From assembly GCA_004554395.1 (NCBI GenBank), contig SFMP01000087.1, positions 1-37,172 of the forward strand: 37,172 nucleotides of DNA. The letters run 5' to 3'. Below, piece by piece: positions 8,795 through 17,258 of the stretch (its first letter is position 1; every line of letters starts with the position of its first letter). The notes under the pieces were generated by a model, which saw nothing but the letters and a program-made list of their open reading frames with translations, made no database searches and had not been told where the DNA came from. Position numbers and translations under genes: made by a program. This DNA is from Myxococcales bacterium. GTDB lineage: Bacteria > Myxococcota_A > Bradymonadia > UBA4248.

Positions 8795-8968
8795 TTTTTT
8801 GGGCGCCGCTATTTCGCCCGCTGGGCTCAATACGCTCTGCGGCTACGGCTATTTCGCCCGTAGGGCTCAATACGCCTCCGCATTTTTTGCGCCGCTATTT
8901 CGCCCGCTGGGCTCAATACGCTCTGCGGCTACGGCTATTTCGCCCGTAGGGCTCAATACGCCTCCGCA
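8795..8968. repeat. Two 80-bp direct repeats, each with two hairpins
   Basis: Unit 1 (8803-8882) and unit 2 (8889-8968) are identical 80-bp copies. Each is preceded by a T6 run, giving a period of 86 bp. Every unit carries two hairpins of the form GCTATTTCGCCC-loop-GGGCTCAATACGC, with loops GCTG and GTAG (first unit at 8808-8835 and 8848-8875). The block starts right after the TPR gene stop and probably ends that transcript. The hairpins belong to a family seen in three other gaps in this window. Confidence 0.75.
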
Positions 8969-9006
8969 CCGTGCTATGTTCTCCCTGCCTAATAAACCTG
9001 ACTATT

Positions 9007-9040
9007 CCCCCTCTCCATTTATGGAGAGGGGGCTAGGGGG
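9007..9040. repeat. CCCCCTCTCC hairpin element
   Basis: A perfect 12-bp stem, CCCCCTCTCCAT (9007-9018) with ATGGAGAGGGGG (9021-9032), has only a 2-nt centre and is followed by CTAGGGGGTGAGGT. Hairpins of this CTCTCC...GGAGAG type, followed by GGGGTGAGG, are dispersed intergenic repeats in many unrelated bacteria (recollection). It lies between the TPR gene and the converging epimerase gene. Confidence 0.6.
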
Positions 9041-9074
9041 TGAGGTCAAGCGGTAGCCCTAGCACAAGTGTCGA

Positions 9075-10079
9075 TCAAGTCGCAGAACTCGGCGAAGGCG
9101 GCGCGAAAACATCGGTTAAAAACAATTCGAGGCCATTTTTTGCCGAAATCTTGGGCTCGAAATGGAGGTAGGCGCGTGCGCGATCGATATTTGCGAACGA
9201 GAAGGCGATATCGCCTGGGCGGGCGGGCAAAAATTCGGGTGGTTTTGGCGATTTCCCCGAACATTTTTCGTAGATTTCGGCCATATCGCGATGGAGATCG
9301 ACGAGCGACGTTTGTGCGCCGCATCCGATGTTCAAGGCGAGGGCAAAATCGGCGGGTTGATTGGGCCAAGTGGCGTCGAGGGCTAGGAAATTGGCTCGCA
9401 CGACGTTATCGATATAGCAATAATCGCGCGTTGCAGAACCGTCGCCAAATATGGTGCATGGGGCATCGTTCATCATGGCGTCGATCCAGCGGGGAATGAC
9501 GGCGGCGTATGGCCCGTTTGGGTCTTGTCGTGGTCCAAATACGTTGAAATAGCGCAAGCCGATGATTTGCATGTGATAGGCGCGAGCCCACGATTGCGCA
9601 TAGATTTCTTGCGCTCTTTTCGTCGATGCATAGGGCGAGAGCATTTCGCCTTCGCAACCTTCGGTCGATGGAATGTGCGTCGAAGACCCAAAAACGGCGC
9701 TCGAAGAGGCGTAGACGGTGCGTTTTATGCCGTTTTGTCGCGCCGCCTCGAGGACATTGAGGAATCCCGTCAGATTTGTCTCATGTGAGAGGAACGGGTC
9801 GTCGATGCTCCAGGGCACGGAGCCGATGGCGGCTTCGTGCAAGATGAAGTCGCAATCTTTCGATCGCGCGATCATCGCTTGTCGATCGCGGATATCTTCG
9901 CAAAAGAAGTCGAAACGCGCCGTCGAATCGTGGGCTTCGGAATATGCGGCGTCGATATTTTCGCGTTTCCCCGTCAAAAAGTTGTCGATCCCGACGACGT
10001 CGTGGCCCGATTTGAGTGCATGCGCGAGGAGGTGTGAACCGATAAAACCGGCGACGCCGGTGATGAATATTTTTGCCAT
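9075..10079 (-). CDS. NAD-dependent sugar epimerase, WbpP/UDP-GlcNAc 4-epimerase-like
   Basis: This 334-aa extended short-chain dehydrogenase interconverts nucleotide sugars at C4 and supplies precursors for LPS O-antigen or capsule. Seen: the NAD-binding GVAGFIGSH at residues 8-16, D32 after the second strand, S126 in YASSSAVFG, and catalytic Y150 with K154 in SPYASTK. The WbpP-type signatures GLRYFNVFGPRQDPNGPYAAVIP and DGSATRDYCYIDNVV are also present. The resemblance is closer to WbpP/WbgU UDP-GlcNAc(A) C4-epimerases than to GalE, but the substrate is inferred. It begins 10 nt after the HD-domain gene on the same strand, so the two form an operon. Its ribosome binding site is weak, suggesting coupling. 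Length is normal. Confidence 0.9.
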   Translation of the reverse strand: MAKIFITGVAGFIGSHLLAHALKSGHDVVGIDNFLTGKRENIDAAYSEAHDSTARFDFFCEDIRDRQAMIARSKDCDFILHEAAIGSVPWSIDDPFLSHETNLTGFLNVLEAARQNGIKRTVYASSSAVFGSSTHIPSTEGCEGEMLSPYASTKRAQEIYAQSWARAYHMQIIGLRYFNVFGPRQDPNGPYAAVIPRWIDAMMNDAPCTIFGDGSATRDYCYIDNVVRANFLALDATWPNQPADFALALNIGCGAQTSLVDLHRDMAEIYEKCSGKSPKPPEFLPARPGDIAFSFANIDRARAYLHFEPKISAKNGLELFLTDVFAPPSPSSAT

Positions 10080-10089
10080 AAAAAACGCT

Positions 10090-11250
10090 CTATTGCCTCG
10101 AGTTTCTGACTTCTTCGGCTTGCCGCCTGAGTTCGCTCAACGTTTTGAACGATTCTTCGATTTGTAGGTGTGCCGATTCGATGATTTCTGAAAAATCCAT
10201 GTCGTCGTTTGCCTCGTATGTACACGCTTGGATGAGCATGTCGAGTTTATCGGCGAGGTGGGCGGTATGCGCCGCCAAGACGGTGCCGACATTGGAGGGG
10301 AAGATAGCGTGAAGGAGGGTATGAACAGTAGAAAATTCGACGACATCGTCGATATCGAGCATTTGACAATAGACGGGGAAGGCGTGTTTGATGGGGCAAC
10401 GTTGGATTTCGAACAGATCGAGATAATCGACGATTTGTTGATAGGCAGCGCATTCGTTTGCACGTTTCGTCTCTTTGTCGATGTTATCGCGCGGCGTGGC
10501 ATCGCCGGTGATGATTTCGGCCCAATCGTGGCAAAGACCGAAGAGGAAAGCGGCGCCTGCATAGTCGGAATCGGAGAGCAAATAGGCGATAATAGCCGTT
10601 TTGATCGAATGATCGGCGACGTTTTCGATGCGCGGCGATCGGCGCAAAAAAGCTTGGATCGTGGCATCTTTCGATCCTTTGGGAATATGGGGCATATCGA
10701 TGACGTCGTCGGGGAGTTTGATTTCGTGACGTGGCTTAGGTGCGAGGTGATCGGGGAAGTCGATCCAGCCCGAACGCGTCACGCGATTGAGCATGAGCAC
10801 TTTGAACAGGGGAATGATATCGGAACTGAGCCGGAATGCTTTGATGAATACGGCGGCATCTTCGATGATTTCGTCGCCCGTGAGGGCAATGCCACGTGCT
10901 TTGGCGAGCATGGCATCGAAAAAGCTCATCTTTGGCGGCGATTGATCGAACTCTTCGCAAACGGTCAATCGTTTTAGAAAATTCAACAATTCTGGCGAAA
11001 AGTTGTTGTTTTTATCGATACACGGTTCATATTGTGCATTTGATAGCTCATCGGTGAAGAATTTTCGAATGATGAGTGGAGCGAGCAGTGTAAACGAGAC
11101 TCGTCGCGGATAGTAGATATAGCAGAATATGGCAAAGAGCCATGATTCGACGGGGAGTGTGGTGTAGGCATCGAGGAGTCGTTTGGGGAGTATCGATGCA
11201 AAATCGAGTGGGGTTCGATTGCCTTGTGTCGTTTGCACTTGAGATGTCAT
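10090..11250 (-). CDS. HD-domain phosphohydrolase, HDDC2/YfbR-like
   Basis: A 386-aa protein. The second half (about residues 195-340) is an HD domain of the 5'-deoxynucleotidase HDDC2/YfbR type. Metal ligands appear in IENVADHSIKTAI, the HD pair in FGLCHDWAEIITGD, and the downstream acidic ATPRDNIDKETKRANE. Family members remove phosphate from deoxynucleoside monophosphates. The first ~190 residues are an unrecognised helical extension not usual in 200-aa family members, so the substrate may differ. Start: ATG at 11250 has GGGAG 8 nt upstream. It is the first gene of a two-gene minus-strand unit with the epimerase; a functional link is not obvious. Confidence 0.75.
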   Translation of the reverse strand: MTSQVQTTQGNRTPLDFASILPKRLLDAYTTLPVESWLFAIFCYIYYPRRVSFTLLAPLIIRKFFTDELSNAQYEPCIDKNNNFSPELLNFLKRLTVCEEFDQSPPKMSFFDAMLAKARGIALTGDEIIEDAAVFIKAFRLSSDIIPLFKVLMLNRVTRSGWIDFPDHLAPKPRHEIKLPDDVIDMPHIPKGSKDATIQAFLRRSPRIENVADHSIKTAIIAYLLSDSDYAGAAFLFGLCHDWAEIITGDATPRDNIDKETKRANECAAYQQIVDYLDLFEIQRCPIKHAFPVYCQMLDIDDVVEFSTVHTLLHAIFPSNVGTVLAAHTAHLADKLDMLIQACTYEANDDMDFSEIIESAHLQIEESFKTLSELRRQAEEVRNSRQ

Positions 11251-11305
11251 GAGTTTTGCTCCCGAAGAAAACGTCGATGAATGGCGGGCTAGCCCAAAGA
11301 GCAGC

Positions 11306-11362
11306 GCGTATTGCCGTCAGGCAATAGCGATGCCGCGAGGCGTATTGCCGATAGGCAATAGC
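11306..11362. repeat. Two GCGTATTGCC hairpins in the recJ upstream gap
   Basis: Hairpin 1 (11306-11328) is GCGTATTGCC-GTCA-GGCAATAGC. Hairpin 2 (11340-11362) is the same stem with loop GATA. Both are the reverse orientation of the GCTATT...AATACGC hairpins at 8.8 kb and 37 kb. They sit between the divergent HD-domain gene and recJ. The short motif GCCCAAAGA flanks the pair on both sides. Confidence 0.65.
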
Positions 11363-11485
11363 TGAGCCCAAAGAAGAGAAAACACCGTTTTAAGCACCAT
11401 TATATCGAAAATGCTTTAAGTGGAGAAACAGAAACGGTATCTTTGGTCGAAAGTGCAATTTTGGCAGACATTTGAGGAGGTGGCG

Positions 11486-13219
11486 ATGGAAGTCGGGCAG
11501 ACGGTTGGCGGCTTGAGTTGGGAAAAATTCGATGGTGCAGACGATTATGTGGAGGAAATTCGTCGTTCTTGTGGTGTGTCGGAATTTTTGGCGAAGTGTT
11601 TGGCGAGTCTCGAACCGCGTTTTGAGTCGATGGAGGAGGTTCGAGCGTTTTTGTCGCCGTCGATGTCGGATTATTTCGACCCGTATTTGATGAAGGGAAT
11701 GGCGGAGGCGGTGGCGCGTTTGCGGCGGGCGATATCGGCGCATGAGCACATACGAATTGTGACGGATTACGATGCCGATGGGACGATGAGCATGCTCATT
11801 TTGAAGGCGATGCTGAAGATTTTGAAGCACGCGGAGCAGACGCATTACATTCCGAACCGGCAGGAACACTATGGATTTTCGCTGATGGCGGCGCAGAAGG
11901 CGGTCGAGGATGGGGTTGAGCTCATCGTGACGGCCGATATTGGTGTGAAAGACGAGGCGGCGATTGGCTATGCGCAGTCGCATGGCGTCGATGTGATCGT
12001 TCTCGACCACCATTTGCCCGACGGCGGTGGCGTGCCGCGCGCGGCGTATGTGGTCGTTTGCCCGCCACAGGAGGGGTGTACGTATCCGAATCCGCATTTG
12101 GCGGCTTGTGGAATTTCGTTGAAGCTGGCGCAGGCGATGTTGGCCGATAACAAGTATTATGCGCGGATCATCGCGAGCATGAGCAAGATGGCGGCGCTGG
12201 GGACGGTTGCCGATGTCGTGTCGTTGCGCAATATCGAGAATCGGGCGATAGTGGCGACGGGGTTGGCTGCGCTCAATGAGATGAAGGGCAATAATGCTGG
12301 GGTGAATGCGCTTTTGAACGCGTCGGGGGCCAGGCTTGGGGCGATTCGTTCGGAAGACGTGTCGTTCCGTTTGGCGCCGCTCATCAATGCAGCTGGGCGC
12401 ATGGCGTCGGCGATGCACGTCATCGACCTCATCGAAGCTCCCAATGAAATCGTCGCGCAGCAACTCGCCGATAAATTGCGGATCATGAACGAAGAGCGCA
12501 AGGCGATTCAGGAAAAGATGGTCGAACGGGCGCGGGCGTATTTGGAGCCGCATTGTGCGAGGCCGTTTTTGTTCGTCGCCTTCCAAGCGTGCGATATGTG
12601 GCGCAATGGGGTTGCGGGGATCGTCGCCGGAAGGCTCAAAGAGTGTTTCAACAAGACGGTTGCCGTTGGGACGATTGAAAATGGCGAAATCGTGTGCAGT
12701 GTGCGGGCAATGCCGGGTGTGCATGCCGTCGAGGCGCTCGAGCGCAATGCCAGTCGGATTTTGCGCTGGGGTGGGCATGCAGCGGCGGCAGGGTTTTCGA
12801 TTGAAGCTTCGCAATACGAGGCCGTTTGGGATGGCATGTGTGCGAGTATCGAGGAACAAATCGCGCGCGCGGGCGATGCTTTGCGCAATCAATACGTCGA
12901 AACGCTCGCGGTTGAAGATGTGACGAGTGAGCTATTTGGCGATTTGGAAAAGCTCGAACCTTGTGGCACGGGGAACAAGAGCCCCTTTGTTTGCATCAAA
13001 GACGTCGTACTCACCGATGTGAGAGAATGCAGGAATCGGAAGTTGCGAGCGACGGTGAAATGCCCAGAATTCGAGCTTACGGCTTGGATTGCCGAATCGC
13101 TCGTCTATGCGCGTGCGGCGATGGAGAATAAGCGCGTGACGCTCTTTGGAAAGATGAATCAGGGCTACTATAGAGGATACCCGCAATACTCGATAGAAGT
13201 AGTTGACATGTTGATTTGA
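11486..13219 (+). CDS. recJ: Single-stranded-DNA-specific exonuclease RecJ
   Basis: RecJ degrades single-stranded DNA 5' to 3' in recombinational and mismatch repair. The DHH phosphoesterase core shows IVTDYDADG (Asp about 94, 96 and 98), TADIGVKDEA and VIVLDHHLPDGG (DHH about 174-176). The DHHA1 part shows WRNGVAGIVAGRLKE and RWGGHAAAAGFS. An OB-fold-like C-terminal region ends in YSIEVVDML. The start at 11486 is preferred over GTG 11420 because GAGGAGG lies 5 nt upstream and MEVGQTVGGLSWEKFD fits RecJ N-termini, giving 577 aa. The coding strand uses many G-ending codons (TTG, GTG, GCG), unlike the C-ending style of the exbB and kinase clusters; ilvE downstream shares this. Upstream are two repeat hairpins. 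Confidence 0.93.
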   Translation: MEVGQTVGGLSWEKFDGADDYVEEIRRSCGVSEFLAKCLASLEPRFESMEEVRAFLSPSMSDYFDPYLMKGMAEAVARLRRAISAHEHIRIVTDYDADGTMSMLILKAMLKILKHAEQTHYIPNRQEHYGFSLMAAQKAVEDGVELIVTADIGVKDEAAIGYAQSHGVDVIVLDHHLPDGGGVPRAAYVVVCPPQEGCTYPNPHLAACGISLKLAQAMLADNKYYARIIASMSKMAALGTVADVVSLRNIENRAIVATGLAALNEMKGNNAGVNALLNASGARLGAIRSEDVSFRLAPLINAAGRMASAMHVIDLIEAPNEIVAQQLADKLRIMNEERKAIQEKMVERARAYLEPHCARPFLFVAFQACDMWRNGVAGIVAGRLKECFNKTVAVGTIENGEIVCSVRAMPGVHAVEALERNASRILRWGGHAAAAGFSIEASQYEAVWDGMCASIEEQIARAGDALRNQYVETLAVEDVTSELFGDLEKLEPCGTGNKSPFVCIKDVVLTDVRECRNRKLRATVKCPEFELTAWIAESLVYARAAMENKRVTLFGKMNQGYYRGYPQYSIEVVDMLI

Positions 13220-13239
13220 GCATTTTTGCAGAAGATTTG

Positions 13240-13362
13240 ATGAATGCCGAGCGCATGGCGTTTGTGTGGTGGTTGTTTGACTTGGTGGTGGATTGGATGG
13301 GGTTGCCAATTGTTTGGCGTGGCGGTATGTGTGCGCACGACAAGGTTACGTTGCCGAAATGA
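13240..13362 (+). CDS. Possible 40-residue small protein between recJ and ilvE
   Basis: An ATG-initiated 40-codon frame begins 20 nt after the recJ stop and ends 40 nt before ilvE. The product is hydrophobic in its first half (MAFVWWLFDLVVDW) with a second patch (GLPIVW) and a charged tail, so it could be a single-pass membrane peptide. It has five Val, four Leu, one Ile and four Trp, which leaves a leader-peptide role for ilvE conceivable but weak, since no terminator hairpin is apparent. The ribosome binding site is poor (AGAAGA). Its codon style matches recJ and ilvE. It may be a chance frame. Confidence 0.25.
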   Translation: MNAERMAFVWWLFDLVVDWMGLPIVWRGGMCAHDKVTLPK

Positions 13363-13402
13363 GCGGTGGCGTAGGAATTGTGCAACATGGTGAGAAGGTA
13401 GA

Positions 13403-14488
13403 ATGAATGGATTAAAAGTCGCAGACGCATTGCGAGCGAATCTCAGACAAACGCGAATATTTATGAGTATGCCCTATATCGAGGGGATAACGCCGCGCTG
13501 TATGCGCGATGAACACGTGCGCGAGTGGGTCGATGGCGAAGGTTTTTTGCGTCGGGATGGCTATTTTGAAGTCGAAGATGCGGGATTGAGCCCGTTTGAT
13601 CACGGGAATTTGTATGGCGATGCCGTATTTGAGGGGATTCGGATCGACAATCGTCGCGTTCTCTTGCTTCGAGAGCACATCGATCGATGGGTCAATTCGG
13701 CGGTTCGATTGGGGATAGAATTTCCGTATCGTCGCGAAGAATTGTGTGAAATCATCGTAGAATTGTGCCGTCGTTCGTTGGGAAGCGAAGGGCAGAGTGG
13801 GTATTTGCGCCCAGTTTTGACGCGTGGCATTGGAAATTTGGGTGTGAATCCGTGGAAATGCGTGGCGCCAACGGTTTATGTGATTTGTTCGGCGATAGCG
13901 TTGTATCCGAAGGAGAGCTATGAGCAGGGCATAGATGTGGCGATAGCTCGCGATATACGCCGCAACGATGCGCATCATCTCGATCCGAATATCAAGACGA
14001 ATAACTATTTGAACAACGTATTTGCGCTATTGGAAACGCGGCACACGGGGGCTTATGAAACGCTCATGTTGACGCGCGAAGGCTATGTAGCCGAGGCGAC
14101 AGCCGATAACATATTCGTTGCGTGTGAACGAGGCGGGCGTCGCGAGCTACGTTGCCCGGCGTCGCGGTATGCGCTCGTCGGATTGACGCGAGCATTGATA
14201 TTGGCGGCTGGGCGTAGGCTTGGGTTCGACGTCGTCGAAGATGAAAAGATGTTGCCGACGGATTTCGTCGGTTTCGATCGGGAAGTATTCATTACGGGAA
14301 CGGCTTGTGGTCTCATGCCCGTGCGTCGCATCGATGGTATCGAAACGGCGGATCATGGGCATCGCCCGTTGCTCGATATGTTGCGCAAAGAAATGGCGCG
14401 TTTGAGCACAGAGCCCGGATTTGCCATCGATATCGATAGCGATGAGGTGGTTTTGCGCCAATATATGGCCGAAACGACGCCGCTCTAG
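13403..14488 (+). CDS. ilvE: Branched-chain amino acid aminotransferase (class IV)
   Basis: This PLP-dependent fold-type IV transaminase carries out the last step of Val, Leu and Ile synthesis and the first step of their breakdown. The Schiff-base lysine is K198 in DPNIKTNNYLNN. Phosphate and cofactor motifs appear in YGDAVFEGIR, GYVAEATADNIF and FITGTACGLMPV. At 361 aa it is longer than the usual ~300, with about 25 extra N-terminal residues and a C-terminal tail. The ATG at 13403 follows GAAGG by 4 nt; an internal Met at 13463 would give a more standard N-terminus. D-amino-acid or aminodeoxychorismate specificity cannot be fully excluded, but NLGVNPW and KTNNYL favour IlvE. Confidence 0.88.
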   Translation: MNGLKVADALRANLRQTRIFMSMPYIEGITPRCMRDEHVREWVDGEGFLRRDGYFEVEDAGLSPFDHGNLYGDAVFEGIRIDNRRVLLLREHIDRWVNSAVRLGIEFPYRREELCEIIVELCRRSLGSEGQSGYLRPVLTRGIGNLGVNPWKCVAPTVYVICSAIALYPKESYEQGIDVAIARDIRRNDAHHLDPNIKTNNYLNNVFALLETRHTGAYETLMLTREGYVAEATADNIFVACERGGRRELRCPASRYALVGLTRALILAAGRRLGFDVVEDEKMLPTDFVGFDREVFITGTACGLMPVRRIDGIETADHGHRPLLDMLRKEMARLSTEPGFAIDIDSDEVVLRQYMAETTPL

Positions 14489-14621
14489 GCGTGCTATTGG
14501 CGTGGGGCGGGGGGATGACGTGAAAAGATCACTCAAAACTTGCACAAGAGAGGGGATTTATTCTATTTGGTCAAGGGGTATATCGTCGTGACGGTGTAAG
14601 CCTTGAGAGAAGACGTCGGAA

Positions 14622-16673
14622 ATGGAGGCGGGTGTGGCGTTTGTAGAGGGTCAAAATGCGAGTGGGGAAGAGAGACGAAGGCGCACGCTCGACGATCTCG
14701 AGGGGGAATGCCTCTCGGGTAGCTACGAGATCATTCGTCGCATTGGCAAAGGCGGGATGGGCGTCGTCTACTTGGCCAAGCAAACGAAATTGGGACGCGA
14801 CGTTTGCGTCAAAGTTCTCAATTCCGATTTGATCGACAACGAAGATGCGGTTGGGCGTTTCCAGCGCGAAGCGCGCGGCTTGAGCATCTTGCATCACCCG
14901 AATATCGTCACGATATTCGATTACGGTCGCGATGGCGATTTGGCGTATATCGTCATGGAATACGCCCAAGGCATTACGCTCGGAAAGTACATCAAACAAA
15001 ACGGTGCCATGTCGCTCGAGACGTTTTTGCCGATAGCGGTTCAAATACTCAAGGGGATTGGAGAGGCGCATAAACTCGGGCTCATTCACCGCGATATAAA
15101 GCCCGCCAATATCATGCTCTGCGAGCTCGAGGGCGAAAAAAACTTCGTGAAGATCCTCGATTTTGGGCTCGCCAAGCTCGCCAAAGGCGACGACGACGTG
15201 ACGAAAGAACATCAGCTCGTCGGGAGTGCGTCGTATATGTCGCCCGAGCAAATTCTCACGGGCGTATCGGATACGCGCACCGACGTCTATGCCCTCGGGG
15301 TCATGTTTTATCTCATGCTCGCCGGGCGCAAGCCATTTGTCGGGCCTAACGATAACGTCATTCTCTACAAACACGTCAACGAGGCGGCGGCACCGCTCAA
15401 GACGGTTGTCGAAGAGAGCCAAAACGTGCCCGAAGCGCTGTGCGAAGTCATCGATCAGTGCTTGGTCAAAGATCCGGCAAAGCGCCCTGCCAATGCCATC
15501 GATTTGCTCCATGCCATATCGTATGCGCTCGATGCACCACAACTTCGGGCGGGTTATAGCTCGATGAGCCTTGGGCGCATCGACTTGCAGAAGCTATCGG
15601 AAGAGGCCGAAACGCACATGTTGCCGCCGGTGGCGTCGATCCCGCAATTGAGTGCCGTCGGCAGGGATACGGCGAGCCCGAGCGTGGCCAAGGCGGCGCA
15701 ATCGGTCTCGGGCGATGTTTCGTGTCCGAGTGGCGATGTGAGCGTGAGTGCGCCGACGGCGACGCAACAGCAGAGTTATCCCAATGGGCAATCGGTGGCG
15801 CCACAGATTGCCATTCAAGCCAATGGCGAATTGAGTTCGGTGACGAGTTCTTCGGGGATTTCTTTCGTTCAACCCAATGGGGTCGTGAGCACGATTCCCG
15901 TTCAAATCGTCGCGACACAAGCGACGCGCGATCGGAAGTTCTTGATAGTTAGCGTTTGCCTCGTCGCCGCCATATTGGCGGCTAGCCTCGTCTTCATCTT
16001 GCCGTCGCAGCAGAACGCTACCCCAACGATGCCACAGATTCAAAATGACGAATTGAGCGAGATGTTTGGCGCGATCGACAATTACTTGGCGGATCGCAGG
16101 ATAACCGAAGCCGAGGGCCTTTTGGGAATCATTCAAACGCGCCCCGACGTTCACGATGTCGAAACTTCGAAGCGAATCGTCGAATATCGAGCCAAGATCG
16201 ACAATGCAAAAGTCATCTTACAAGCGACGAGCGAGATCGAAAACAACGACATCGATAAAGCGCAGGAATTGTTCCGAAGCGTGTTAGATAAAGATCCGCA
16301 AAATGCCGATGCCAAAGCGGGTTTGGCGGCAGTCGCCCAAAAACGCGCCGAACAGGGCAAGATCGTATTCAATTACGATGGCAATCTCAACGACCTCGAT
16401 TTGTATATCGACGACGTTTATCAGGGGCATCCCGATCCAGAAATGAGTCTGTCGGCGGGGATTTATTCACTTCGCATCGAACGGGAAGGCTACGAAACTT
16501 GGACGAAAAAAGTTCAACTCAGCAAGTCGGATTCGCTTTCGCTCGACGTCGAACTCGGCAAAAAGGCTGCGGCAAAACCGGCGAAAAAATCGGGATCCGA
16601 TGGCGATGGTTTGATCGCCCCGTCGAAGAAACAAAAATCGGGTAAACGCCAACAAGGTTTGCTGGGAATTTAG
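14622..16673 (+). CDS. Transmembrane Ser/Thr protein kinase with PEGA domain
   Basis: This 683-aa eukaryotic-like (Hanks) kinase has the glycine loop IGKGGMGVVY (residues 41-50), ATP lysine K64, the HRDIKPAN catalytic loop with D158, DFG at 180-182, GSASYMSPEQ and DVYALGVMFY, so it should be active. A low-complexity Ser/Gln/Val linker (about 340-430) follows. One transmembrane helix (440-460) leads to a TPR-like helical stretch (475-575) and a PEGA domain (about 579-645, ending REGYETWTKKVQLS). It therefore has a cytoplasmic kinase and an extracytoplasmic sensor, a layout common in Myxococcota. Start is uncertain: ATG 14622 has a poor site, while in-frame GTG at 14634 has GGAGG 5 nt upstream. 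The next gene, a small lipoprotein, starts 36 nt after the stop and may be co-transcribed. Confidence 0.93.
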   Translation: MEAGVAFVEGQNASGEERRRRTLDDLEGECLSGSYEIIRRIGKGGMGVVYLAKQTKLGRDVCVKVLNSDLIDNEDAVGRFQREARGLSILHHPNIVTIFDYGRDGDLAYIVMEYAQGITLGKYIKQNGAMSLETFLPIAVQILKGIGEAHKLGLIHRDIKPANIMLCELEGEKNFVKILDFGLAKLAKGDDDVTKEHQLVGSASYMSPEQILTGVSDTRTDVYALGVMFYLMLAGRKPFVGPNDNVILYKHVNEAAAPLKTVVEESQNVPEALCEVIDQCLVKDPAKRPANAIDLLHAISYALDAPQLRAGYSSMSLGRIDLQKLSEEAETHMLPPVASIPQLSAVGRDTASPSVAKAAQSVSGDVSCPSGDVSVSAPTATQQQSYPNGQSVAPQIAIQANGELSSVTSSSGISFVQPNGVVSTIPVQIVATQATRDRKFLIVSVCLVAAILAASLVFILPSQQNATPTMPQIQNDELSEMFGAIDNYLADRRITEAEGLLGIIQTRPDVHDVETSKRIVEYRAKIDNAKVILQATSEIENNDIDKAQELFRSVLDKDPQNADAKAGLAAVAQKRAEQGKIVFNYDGNLNDLDLYIDDVYQGHPDPEMSLSAGIYSLRIEREGYETWTKKVQLSKSDSLSLDVELGKKAAAKPAKKSGSDGDGLIAPSKKQKSGKRQQGLLGI

Positions 16674-16709
16674 GGCAGATTGCGGCGTCTAAATGGCAGG
16701 GAAATTGAG

Positions 16710-17093
16710 ATGAAGCGCACGATATTCATAGTTTTGTGTTGTTTAGCGGTAGTTTTTTCGGCGGGGTGTAGCCGGAGTTATTCGAAAGATTTACTCGGAT
16801 CGTATGAAGAGCTCGAGCGCATCATGTCGGTTTATTCTGCGCAACCCGATAAACTGATGCCCGCACTCGACGATTATATTGCTCGGAATCGAGAAGTTTG
16901 GTGTCGCGTCGTCGAGGCCGAAGGTCGCGTCGATTCCGATACGATCGATCGCGATTATACGATGAACGAAAAGCAAATCGTCGAAATTTTGAAGAAGATC
17001 TTAAATCTCGACCTCGTCATACAAGACAACTTGCGCGACGATCCCGAGGCTTTGCGAGCTTATATGCAACGCGTTGCCAATATCGGGTGCTAG
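16710..17093 (+). CDS. Small lipoprotein of unknown function
   Basis: A 127-aa exported protein. The N-terminus MKRTIFIVLCCLAVVFSAGC is a lipoprotein signal with lipobox FSAGC, so Cys20 would be lipidated. The mature part is a charged helical domain with two further Cys, at REVWCRVVEAE and the C-terminal residue. No family is recognised. ATG 16710 is chosen over an upstream TTG because AGGGA lies about 7 nt before it and the signal peptide then begins correctly. It directly follows the PEGA Ser/Thr kinase and could be an envelope partner of the kinase sensor domain; this is inference from position only. Confidence 0.75.
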   Translation: MKRTIFIVLCCLAVVFSAGCSRSYSKDLLGSYEELERIMSVYSAQPDKLMPALDDYIARNREVWCRVVEAEGRVDSDTIDRDYTMNEKQIVEILKKILNLDLVIQDNLRDDPEALRAYMQRVANIGC

Positions 17094-17169
17094 TCGGGAA
17101 TAACGTAGAATAAAAAAGCGTTGCATGAAATCGGGCAAACGTGCTCTTTAATTTCTTTCGATCGCGTCG

Positions 17170-17186
17170 TGCGCCAGTGTGGCGCA
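17170..17186. repeat. Short palindrome upstream of the M3 peptidase gene
   Basis: TGCGCCA (17170-17176), spacer GTG, TGGCGCA (17180-17186) form a perfect 7-bp inverted repeat 72 nt before the peptidase start. It could be an operator or a transcript hairpin. No U-run follows. Confidence 0.35.
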
Positions 17187-17258
17187 TGTGCGGAGGCGCG
17201 ATGTATTCTTTCGACGACGTGCACGGCGCATTATCGACGTGTGCAGACAGGAGTTTTC

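Noticed and set aside
11390..12892. 500-codon open frame on the minus strand opposite recJ
   Set aside because: Arg/His/Pro-rich with no domain; it mirrors the G-rich codons of recJ, which has all RecJ motifs and a good ribosome binding site.
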